Assembly (NCBI GenBank): GCA_030613225.1
Contig: JAUWMJ010000226.1
Span: forward strand, 1 to 5,789
Reading direction: 5' to 3'
DNA: 5,789 nt
From: Desulfobacterales bacterium
GTDB lineage: Bacteria; Desulfobacterota; Desulfobacteria; Desulfobacterales; JAUWMJ01
Positions 1-4,531 of the stretch are shown in pieces. Numbering within the stretch: position 1 is the stretch's first letter; each line of letters begins with the position of its first letter. The notes under the pieces are model-generated. The model worked only from the letters and a program-made list of their open reading frames with translations, was not told the origin of the DNA and searched no databases. A program made the translations under genes and the position numbers.

Positions 1-114
1 CTGCTCTTTGCCATTAGCTCCTGCAGCACTTGCGGGTATGCCGGCTGCTGCAAGAGCACATGCCGTAGCCATTGTTCCCTTTAAAAAAGATCTTCTGGAT
101 ATTTTATTTTTCAT
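1..114 (-). CDS. Tat-exported protein, N-terminus only (partial; runs off the left edge)
   Basis: Thirty-eight codons are visible, from an ATG at 114-112 and open to the window edge. The product begins MKNKISRRSFLKGTMATAC. It has a textbook twin-arginine signal: a basic start, the S-R-R-S-F-L-K motif at residues 6-12, a hydrophobic alanine-rich stretch (about 14-27), and a plausible signal-peptidase site after A-S-A (about residue 33). The mature protein should therefore be folded, probably with its cofactor, in the cytoplasm and then exported by TatABC. In this type of organism such signals often head flavoproteins, molybdopterin oxidoreductases, iron-sulfur subunits or hydrogenase small subunits, but the mature domain is outside the window, so the family cannot be named. 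A GGAG Shine-Dalgarno lies about 6 nt upstream of the ATG on the minus strand. A sigma-54-type promoter sits about 70 bp upstream. Confidence 0.85.
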   Translation of the reverse strand, partial: MKNKISRRSFLKGTMATACALAAAGIPASAAGANGKEQ

Positions 115-161
115 TTTTTCTCCATTTTATAAAAGTTGTCAGTCTTTCGTTTTTGCGATCA

Positions 162-177
162 ATCCCTGAATCCCTGA
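162..177 (-). repeat. Tandem 8-bp repeat at the predicted 5' end of the Tat-gene leader
   Basis: ATCCCTGA occurs twice back to back (162-169 and 170-177). On the minus strand this reads TCAGGGATTCAGGGAT and lies at the predicted +1 (about 174) of the sigma-54 transcript. The leader RNA would then carry one or two AGGGAU motifs near its 5' end. These resemble CsrA/RsmA GGA sites, and a third GGA is present in the Shine-Dalgarno. The repeat is seen directly; the CsrA role is only a suggestion. Confidence 0.45.
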
Positions 178-184
178 AAACAAC

Positions 185-201
185 TGCAATATTCATGCCG
201 A
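185..201 (-). promoter_or_regulatory. Sigma-54 (-24/-12) promoter for the Tat-signal gene
   Basis: Read on the minus strand, 201 to 185 is TCGGCATGAATATTGCA. It has the invariant GG (199-198) and GC (187-186) separated by exactly 10 bp, the diagnostic spacing of the -24/-12 element (consensus TGGCAC-N5-TTGCW). GGCA and TTGCA match; the base before GG is C rather than T. Transcription would start near 174, giving a leader of about 60 nt before the ATG at 114. The site points straight at the Tat gene. Inference: expression requires RpoN and an AAA+ activator. Confidence 0.65.
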
Positions 202-250
202 TGGAGCCTGTTTAAAAACGTTTCAGTTTGTTCAAGATCAAGGAAGGCGA

Positions 251-265
251 TCCGCCTCAGGCGGA
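251..265. repeat. Short GC-rich palindrome TCCGCC-TCA-GGCGGA
   Basis: This is a perfect 6-bp inverted repeat with a 3-nt centre in otherwise AT-rich spacer. Its centre (258) is 84 bp upstream of the predicted start of the minus-strand sigma-54 transcript, a typical distance for an activator site. No T tract follows on either strand, so it is a poor terminator. It could equally be a dispersed small palindromic repeat. Confidence 0.4.
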
Positions 266-451
266 ATTAACCACAGGAATACATTTAGTATTTCGAGGAT
301 TAAAATTTGAGCCTGACGCAGAGATTGGACAAAATGGGACGTTTTGAAATTGGCTCGATGGCTTTCTTTTTTATGCAGTGTAATAAATCCTTTAGGCTCG
401 TTCTGTTATGCCATTTTCTTAATGTACTTATCATTTTTAAAAGGTCAACTT

Positions 452-503
452 TTTTTGCCTGTAAGCAAAAATAAGCGACACCTTTTTTGCTTACAGGCAA
501 AAA
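452..503. promoter_or_regulatory. Two 20-bp dyads 32 bp apart: candidate enhancer (UAS) for sigma-54 activator
   Basis: Arm 452-471 is TTTTTGC-CTGTAA-GCAAAAA and arm 484-503 is TTTTTGC-TTACAG-GCAAAAA. The arms are perfect reverse complements of each other over 20 bp, and each is also a dyad on its own (TTTTTGC-N6-GCAAAAA). Their centres (461.5 and 493.5) are 32 bp apart, close to three helical turns, so both would face the same side of the DNA. Relative to the plus-strand sigma-54 start (about 604) they lie near -142 and -110, typical for enhancer-binding proteins. They lie about 290-320 bp upstream of the minus-strand start. As RNA the pair would form a 20-bp hairpin with a 12-nt loop, but A residues rather than T follow it on both strands, so it is not a classical terminator. 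Confidence 0.55.
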
Positions 504-576
504 TTTACGTTAGTATTATTAAAAAATAAAGGAATATTTTTCTGTTCTCACGATTTTTATTTGATAAACTAAATTT

Positions 577-593
577 TTGGCATTAATATTGCT
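577..593 (+). promoter_or_regulatory. Sigma-54 (-24/-12) promoter driving a short transcript
   Basis: TTGGCATTAATATTGCT has GG (579-580) and GC (591-592) exactly 10 bp apart and matches YTGGCA-N6-TTGCW, deviating only at the two bases after GGCA. The predicted start is about 604. No protein gene follows before a strong terminator at 659-711. The two upstream dyads sit at distances expected for an activator. Confidence 0.7.
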
Positions 594-603
594 TAAATAA
601 TAT

Positions 604-711
604 CTGAGGGGTTTAACTTGGCATTTACCTCCATCATATGTTTTACTACCTCACAAGGTGCAAATCGATCCTTATAATGAGGCTTCGTTAGGGTCGATTT
701 GCATTTTTTTT
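604..711 (+). ncRNA. Candidate sigma-54-dependent small RNA, about 108 nt
   Basis: The boundaries are predicted from the -24/-12 promoter (start about 604) and the end of the intrinsic terminator (711). The first 55 nt are weakly structured, with a possible ACCU-CACA-AGGU hairpin at 648-659. They carry the motif TACCTC twice (626-631, within TTTACCTCCATC, and 647-652, within CTACCTCAC). This is complementary to GGAGGU/GAGGUA-type Shine-Dalgarno sequences and resembles the exposed anti-SD motifs of several trans-acting bacterial sRNAs. A 17-codon frame starting at 638 has no Shine-Dalgarno; the sequence before it is anti-SD-like, so I do not call it coding. The alternative is a conditional leader/attenuator upstream of trxB, whose ATG is 133 nt past the terminator. 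I did not recognise a named RNA family. Confidence 0.5.
659..711 (+). terminator. Rho-independent terminator of the short sigma-54 transcript
   Basis: The stem is TGCAAATCGATCC (659-671) with GGGTCGATTTGCA (691-703). It has 13 pairs, one of them a U-G wobble, and a 19-nt loop, and is followed at once by eight T (704-711). This is a canonical intrinsic terminator on the plus strand. It ends whatever is transcribed from 577-593 and insulates trxB from it. The loop contains TGAGG (678-682), which could pair with CCTCA (649-653), so an alternative fold is possible. Confidence 0.85.
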
Positions 712-734
712 AATTTTTTGCAAAACCTTCGATG

Positions 735-762
735 TTGACTTAATACAATTTGTCATTAAAAT
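735..762 (+). promoter_or_regulatory. Sigma-70-type promoter for trxB
   Basis: TTGACT (735-740), a 16-bp spacer and TAAAAT (757-762) predict a start near 769 and a 5' leader of about 75 nt. A perfect TTTTGCAAAA palindrome (716-725) lies just upstream of the -35 box and could be an operator or simply a flexible AT element. In the leader, TCCTTT (799-804) is exactly complementary to AAAGGA (830-835), which contains the trxB Shine-Dalgarno. Confidence 0.5.
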
Positions 763-843
763 ATAAATATTGCGTGTTACTAACCGGTTTTCAAGTTCTC
801 CTTTAAAAAGAGAAATAAGTATATTTAAGAAAGGATATAAACA

Positions 844-1770
844 ATGAAAAAAGCGGACTACGATCTGGTTATCATTGGCGGCGGCCCTGCAGGGCTTACG
901 GCAGGTATTTATGCATCACGGGCAAGGTTGAATGTGCTTTTGCTGGAAAAGGCGGCACCGGGCGGTCAGGTTCTTGTATCAGACTGGATAGAAAACTACC
1001 CGGGCTTTCCCGAAGGGTGCAGCGGGTATGATCTGGTGACTAAAATGGTCGAGCAGGCAAAAAACTTTGGTTTAAACATTGAAACCAATGAAGTGCTTTC
1101 TCTCGACTTGTCTGAAGCTGTAAAGAAAATTGAGCTGAACGATAAAACCATTACAACTCTTTCCATAATTATTGCCACCGGTGCTTCACCGAGAAAACTC
1201 GGAGTCCCAGGTGAAGACATGTTTATCGGTAAGGGCGTCTCCTTTTGTGCGACCTGTGATGGGCCATTTTTTAAAGATCATATTGTTGCTGCTGTCGGCG
1301 GCGGTGATACTGCAGTCCAGGAGAGTATTTTTCTCACAAAGTTTGCAAAAAAGGTCTATTTAATACATCGCAGGGATGAATTAAGGGCCACAAAGATTTT
1401 ACAGGAACGGGCAAATGCAAACGATAAAATTGAATTTGTATGGGATTCGGTAGTAACCGGTATCGGGGGTGGCCTGACCAATGTTGAGAAAATAAGTGTA
1501 AAGAATGTAAAGACAGATGAAGAAAAGGAAATCCCTGTTTCCGGATGCTTTATCTGGGTTGGTATTCTTCCGAATACATCATTTTTAAAAGACACTTTAA
1601 AGGTGGATGAAAACGGTTTCATTATTGCGGGTCACAATATGGAAACATCGGTACCCGGGGTCTTCGCAGTGGGAGATGCTAGAAACACACCTTTGCGCCA
1701 GATCGTAACTTCTGTGGGAGATGCCGCTATCGCTGCTGTTTCCGCAGAACATTATATTGAAGATATGTAA
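844..1770 (+). CDS. trxB: Thioredoxin reductase (NADPH, FAD-dependent)
   Basis: The 308-aa product is full length for low-molecular-weight bacterial thioredoxin reductase, which uses NADPH to reduce thioredoxin in the cytoplasm through FAD and a redox-active disulfide. Domains in order: FAD-binding G-G-G-P-A-G at 12-17; an ATGASPRKLGVPGE segment at 111-124; the NADPH domain with catalytic C135-A-T-C138-D-G, nucleotide-binding G-G-G-D-T-A at 152-157 and the NADPH-phosphate motif H-R-R-D-E-L-R-A at 175-182; and the FAD C-terminal motif G-V-F-A-V-G-D-A-R at 272-280, followed by R-Q-I-V-T-S-V-G-D-A-A at 285-295. H-R-R and R181 favour NADPH over NADH. The start is supported by GGA at 833-835, 8 nt before the ATG. 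The TAA stop lies inside the left arm of a 107-nt palindrome, so the repeat abuts the coding end without truncating the protein. No thioredoxin gene is visible nearby. Confidence 0.96.
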   Translation: MKKADYDLVIIGGGPAGLTAGIYASRARLNVLLLEKAAPGGQVLVSDWIENYPGFPEGCSGYDLVTKMVEQAKNFGLNIETNEVLSLDLSEAVKKIELNDKTITTLSIIIATGASPRKLGVPGEDMFIGKGVSFCATCDGPFFKDHIVAAVGGGDTAVQESIFLTKFAKKVYLIHRRDELRATKILQERANANDKIEFVWDSVVTGIGGGLTNVEKISVKNVKTDEEKEIPVSGCFIWVGILPNTSFLKDTLKVDENGFIIAGHNMETSVPGVFAVGDARNTPLRQIVTSVGDAAIAAVSAEHYIEDM

Positions 1771-1873
1771 GCGTTCACAGGCACCGCAGCTGCACGCGAT
1801 CAGGGCGACCAGCATAGCAAACTATAGCTGGTCGCCCTGATCACGCACATCTGCAGCACCTGTGAACGCTTAC
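1767..1873. repeat. 107-nt long imperfect palindrome (REP/MITE-like) overlapping the trxB stop
   Basis: The outer arms GTAAGCGTTCACAGG (1767-1781) and 1859-1873 are perfect 15-bp complements. The inner arms GATCAGGGCGACCAGC (1798-1813) and 1827-1842 are perfect 16-bp complements. A 4-bp ATAG/CTAT tip closes on a CAAA loop with one bulged A. The 16-nt segments between (1782-1797 and 1843-1858) pair only partly. The element is more GC-rich than its surroundings and supplies the trxB TAA. No T tract follows, so a classical terminator is unlikely, though it may stabilise the trxB mRNA 3' end. I see no target-site duplication. Likely a non-autonomous palindromic repeat. I checked for integron attC boxes and found none. 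Confidence 0.8.
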
Positions 1874-1911
1874 AAGACGGAGATTGTGCGACCTTTTTGT
1901 TTCGAATGGGC

Positions 1912-1923
1912 GTGAACGGGTAC
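1912..1923 (+). repeat. Degenerate solo copy of the palindrome end (GTGAACGGGTAC)
   Basis: GTGAACGGGTAC matches the right end of the upstream palindrome (GTGAACGCTTAC, 1862-1873) at 10 of 12 positions and lies exactly 50 bp downstream in the same orientation. It could be a remnant half-element of the same repeat family. Twelve bases are little evidence. Confidence 0.35.
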
Positions 1924-1981
1924 GAAAATATTAAGTGATTAAAAGTGCCATTTTTTAAATGTACACGACAAGGAGGTTATT

Positions 1982-2176
1982 ATGCCTATATATGAATATG
2001 AATGTGAAAAATGCGGCAATTCTTTTGAAAAACTGGTTTTTGGCAGTGATAAAGAACCTGTTTCATGTCCCGAATGCAAAGCCAAAGATGTGAAAAGGCT
2101 TTTAAGTTCCGTCGGCTTTATCAGCAGCTCCGGAGGGAGCGGCTGCTCTACCGGCGCCCCGTCAGGTTTCTCCTGA
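1982..2176 (+). CDS. FmdB-family zinc-ribbon protein
   Basis: The product is a 64-aa protein beginning [17 protein letters not shown], the signature opening of the FmdB/CxxC putative regulatory zinc-ribbon family. Two CxxC knuckles (C8-E-K-C11 and C29-P-E-C32) should bind one zinc. The tail (about 46-64) is Gly/Ser-rich with an extra Cys at 55, as in many family members, and is probably disordered. The name comes from a gene linked to formamidase in Methylophilus. The molecular role of most members is unknown, with a regulatory function presumed. The start is strongly supported by an excellent Shine-Dalgarno, AAGGAGGTT, a few bases before the ATG. The gene lies 211 bp after trxB with a repeat in between, so co-transcription is uncertain. 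Confidence 0.9.
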   Translation: MPIYEYECEKCGNSFEKLVFGSDKEPVSCPECKAKDVKRLLSSVGFISSSGGSGCSTGAPSGFS

Positions 2177-2178
2177 GC

Positions 2179-2222
2179 CGGATAGATTTAAGTGGCGGTC
2201 AGCCACATGAAGAATCTGTCCG
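2179..2222. repeat. Two-part hairpin immediately downstream of fmdB-like gene
   Basis: The outer stem CGGATAGATT (2179-2188) pairs with AATCTGTCCG (2213-2222) over 10 pairs with one U-G wobble. An inner stem GTGGC (2192-2196)/GCCAC (2202-2206) encloses a GGTCA loop. It starts 3 nt after the TGA, so it should protect or help end the mRNA. It is followed by GTAGAAAAACCCC rather than T residues on the plus strand, so it is at best a weak intrinsic terminator. A small CCGA/TCGG hairpin (2238-2250) follows. Confidence 0.55.
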
Positions 2223-2258
2223 TAGAAAAACCCCAAACCGAATAAATCGGAAAAAATT

Positions 2259-2326
2259 GCCACTAAGACACAAAGGCACAAAGTTGATTATAAAAATTCA
2301 TCTTCGTGACTTGGTGTCTTAGTAGC
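2259..2326. repeat. Imperfect inverted repeat, 25-bp arms (dispersed-repeat type)
   Basis: Arm 2259-2283 begins GCCACTAAGACACAAAG. The reverse complement of arm 2302-2326 begins GCTACTAAGACACCAAG. The arms match at 21 of 25 positions around an 18-nt AT-rich centre. Sequences of the type CACTAAGACACAAAGGCACAAAG are, from memory and not from a search, common in intergenic regions of environmental bacteria, which suggests a MITE/REP-like family. It lies in the 219-bp gap between the FmdB gene and the corrinoid activator gene. The open frame across this region is a by-product of the repeat. Confidence 0.65.
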
Positions 2327-2395
2327 GAAAATATTTTGTTTTAAAAAGCGCAAATTTCGAAACGAAGAAACTGAAGTAACCTGGAGATAATCTAA

Positions 2396-4492
2396 ATGGG
2401 AAAATGTGTAAACCATCCTGACAGTGAAACTAGCTATTTATGCATGAAGCAGAATATATATATGTGCGAGGAATGCATTAAATGCCGCGATCCTGAACTT
2501 TACTGCAAATATCGTTCTTCCTGTCCCATAAGCTTTTTATCTAAAAAAGGTGTCGAAGGCTGGGCCGGTGAAGAAAAAAAGGTCGAAGAAGAGATTGCAA
2601 CTGCTGCTGTAATTTTTGAACCGGACAAAAAAGAAATAACCGTGCCAAAAGGATCTACCCTGCTGGAGGCTGCCCGGGGTGCGGATATACACATTAATGC
2701 CTCATGCAACGGAAAGGGTGCGTGTGGAAAATGTAAACTGATCATAGAATCAGGACAATTTGAAACTGATGATACACCTTTGCTGAGTGATACGGAAAAA
2801 GAAAAAAATTATGTTCTTGCCTGTTTAACCAAAGTTCAGGGAGATATTGCAATAAGAATTCCTGAGGAGTCCTTAGAGAAAAAACTAAAAGTTGCAGGCA
2901 TGGGAGAAGATGCAACAAAGAAGCTTAAAGGACTTGTGACGAAGATCGAGCCAATGCTGGAAAACTTTCCGCTGGAGCTTGACCAACCTACCCTGGAAGA
3001 TTCTGTCAGTGATCTTGACAGGCTTAACCGCGGATTAAAAAAAGCAGGCTGCGATGTCAGCCGTTTAAGTATCGGACTGAAAGTGATGCGACAACTGGCT
3101 GCAACTATGAGGGAAGACGATTGGAAAGTCACCGCTTCCGTGCTTCATAAAAAATGTTCATCCGAAGTTTTGAGGGTTACCCATGGAAACGGCTCAAAGA
3201 GACCTCTCGGGCTGGCAATCGATCTTGGGACTACATCTATTGTAGTATATGTCGTAGATATGGCCGACGGGACAATTTTATCCGCTACATCGGGACATAA
3301 TCGCCAGGCTGCCTGCGGTGACGATGTAATAAACCGTATAGTCTGTGCTGAAAAAGACGGGGTGAAAAAATTAAGCGGCATGTCCCTTATAACCATCAAC
3401 AATCTTATCGGCGAAGCAATGGGCGGCCTGGAAGATGATTTTAAACAGATCGAAAATGTTGTGATTTCCGGTAACACCACCATGACACATCTCCTTCTTG
3501 GCATTGAACCGAAATATATCAGGCGCGAACCGTATATTCCTGCTGTTTCGGAATTCCCGATTTTAAAAGCAGGAAACATCGGTATCAAGGCCAACCCTGT
3601 TGCTGCCGTTTTTATAATGCCGGGACCTGCCAGTTACGTGGGTGGTGATATCGTATCCGGCTTGCTGTATACAGGATTTCACAGGGAAGAGCCTTTAACC
3701 CTATTTATTGATGTGGGGACAAACGGTGAAATTGTTCTTGGTAATAAGGACTGGCTCATGACCGCTTCCTGTTCGGCAGGCCCTGCTTTTGAAGGTGGTG
3801 GTATCAGGTGGGGAATGCGTGCGGAAGAAGGAGCCATCGAAAAAGTATCCATCAATCCGGAAACACTGGAACCGGAATTTTCGACAGTCGGAGATTTACT
3901 TCCACGGGGCATTTGCGGGTCAGGGATGATCGATCTTATTTCTGAAATGCTCAAAACCGGGATTATAGGCCCCAACGGCAAGTTCAAGCTCGAATCTGAT
4001 CATCCAAGGATGAAAAAGTATAACGGGGAAGGATCTTATGTCCTGGAATTTGCAAAAAATACGGCAATGGATGAAGACATCGTTTTTACCGAAACGGATA
4101 TAAACAGTCTTGTTTTGAGTAAGGGCGCTGTATATGCCGGCTTCTCCGTGCTGCTCAACGAGGCGAGCATGGACTTTTCCATGGTGGACCGCATCATAAT
4201 TACCGGTGGTTTCGGACAGTTCCTGGATATTGAAAGGGCTATAAGCATCGGCCTTCTGCCGGATATAGACCGTGACAAGTTCTCTTATCTCGGCAACAGT
4301 TCGATTGCTGGTGCATACATGGCGCTTTTGTCAGACGATTATCGAAAAGAGGCAATAGAAATCTCAAATAGCATGACGTATATAGACTTTTCCAGCAACA
4401 GCAAGTTCATGGATGAGTTTACATCAGCCCTGTTTCTGCCACATACAAATATTGATACCTTCCCAAGTGTAAATAAAGTGCTATCAGCATGA
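2396..4492 (+). CDS. Reductive activator of corrinoid enzymes (RACE/RACo-like): 2Fe-2S ferredoxin plus ASKHA ATPase, with Cys-rich N-terminal head
   Basis: The 698-aa protein resembles RACo/RACE proteins (COG3894, DUF4445). These use ATP and a low-potential 2Fe-2S cluster to reduce inactive Co(II) corrinoid to Co(I) on methyltransferase or CoFeSP partners. Domains in order: residues 1-45, a B-box-like metal-binding head with C4, H7, C16, C24, C27, C30, C37 and C43; about 71-156, a plant-type 2Fe-2S ferredoxin with C104-x5-C110-x2-C113 and C143; a linker and middle domain at about 175-265; and an ASKHA ATPase from about 271. ATPase motifs are A-I-D-L-G-T-T-S (274-281), G-D-D-V-I-N-R-I (308-315), S-G-N-T-T-M-T-H (358-365), M-P-G-P-A-S-Y-V-G-G-D (408-418), F-I-D-V-G-T-N-G-E (437-445), G-P-A-F-E-G-G-G-I (462-470), G-I-C-G-S-G-M (505-511) and I-T-G-G-F-G (602-607). 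The start has GGAG 9 nt upstream. No methyltransferase or corrinoid protein is visible beside it, so the partner is unknown. Confidence 0.9.
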   Translation: MGKCVNHPDSETSYLCMKQNIYMCEECIKCRDPELYCKYRSSCPISFLSKKGVEGWAGEEKKVEEEIATAAVIFEPDKKEITVPKGSTLLEAARGADIHINASCNGKGACGKCKLIIESGQFETDDTPLLSDTEKEKNYVLACLTKVQGDIAIRIPEESLEKKLKVAGMGEDATKKLKGLVTKIEPMLENFPLELDQPTLEDSVSDLDRLNRGLKKAGCDVSRLSIGLKVMRQLAATMREDDWKVTASVLHKKCSSEVLRVTHGNGSKRPLGLAIDLGTTSIVVYVVDMADGTILSATSGHNRQAACGDDVINRIVCAEKDGVKKLSGMSLITINNLIGEAMGGLEDDFKQIENVVISGNTTMTHLLLGIEPKYIRREPYIPAVSEFPILKAGNIGIKANPVAAVFIMPGPASYVGGDIVSGLLYTGFHREEPLTLFIDVGTNGEIVLGNKDWLMTASCSAGPAFEGGGIRWGMRAEEGAIEKVSINPETLEPEFSTVGDLLPRGICGSGMIDLISEMLKTGIIGPNGKFKLESDHPRMKKYNGEGSYVLEFAKNTAMDEDIVFTETDINSLVLSKGAVYAGFSVLLNEASMDFSMVDRIIITGGFGQFLDIERAISIGLLPDIDRDKFSYLGNSSIAGAYMALLSDDYRKEAIEISNSMTYIDFSSNSKFMDEFTSALFLPHTNIDTFPSVNKVLSA

Positions 4493-4501
4493 TTTAAACC
4501 T

Positions 4502-4522
4502 TGACGGTCTCGTAAAAAGTCG
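4502..4522. repeat. Possible dispersed intergenic motif between convergent genes
   Basis: The 39-bp gap between the convergent activator gene and the 196-aa gene contains TGACGGTCTCGTAAAAAGTC. From memory only, near-identical strings occur repeatedly in Desulfobacterales intergenic regions. No convincing bidirectional terminator is visible here. Low confidence. Confidence 0.25.
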
Positions 4523-4531
4523 AATCAATAA

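Noticed and set aside
300..529. Overlapping open frames on both strands in the left intergenic region
   Set aside because: They run through the TTTTTGC dyads and AT-rich spacer, have no convincing ribosome sites, and encode low-complexity sequence with no family resemblance.
577..625. Direct repeat TTGGCATT at 577-584 and 618-625
   Set aside because: An 8-bp repeat in AT-rich DNA; the second copy lacks the downstream TTGC needed for a sigma-54 promoter, so it is probably chance.
638..691. 17-codon leader-peptide-like frame inside the putative sRNA
   Set aside because: No Shine-Dalgarno; the preceding sequence (ACCTCC) is complementary to one rather than being one. The codons show no amino-acid run typical of attenuators.
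1767..1873. Integron attC site
   Set aside because: The length and hairpin would fit, but the expected RYYYAAC and GTTRRRY boxes are absent at the ends (GTTCACA is not GTTRRRY), and no cassette array or integrase is visible.
1767..1873. Intrinsic terminator of trxB
   Set aside because: The hairpin is strong but is followed by AAGACGG, not T residues, and is far longer than usual. It may still affect mRNA 3' ends.
2065..2322. 85-aa open frame overlapping fmdB and the downstream repeats
   Set aside because: It is an out-of-frame shadow of fmdB that extends through two palindromes. Its composition is strongly basic and repeat-derived, with no ribosome site.
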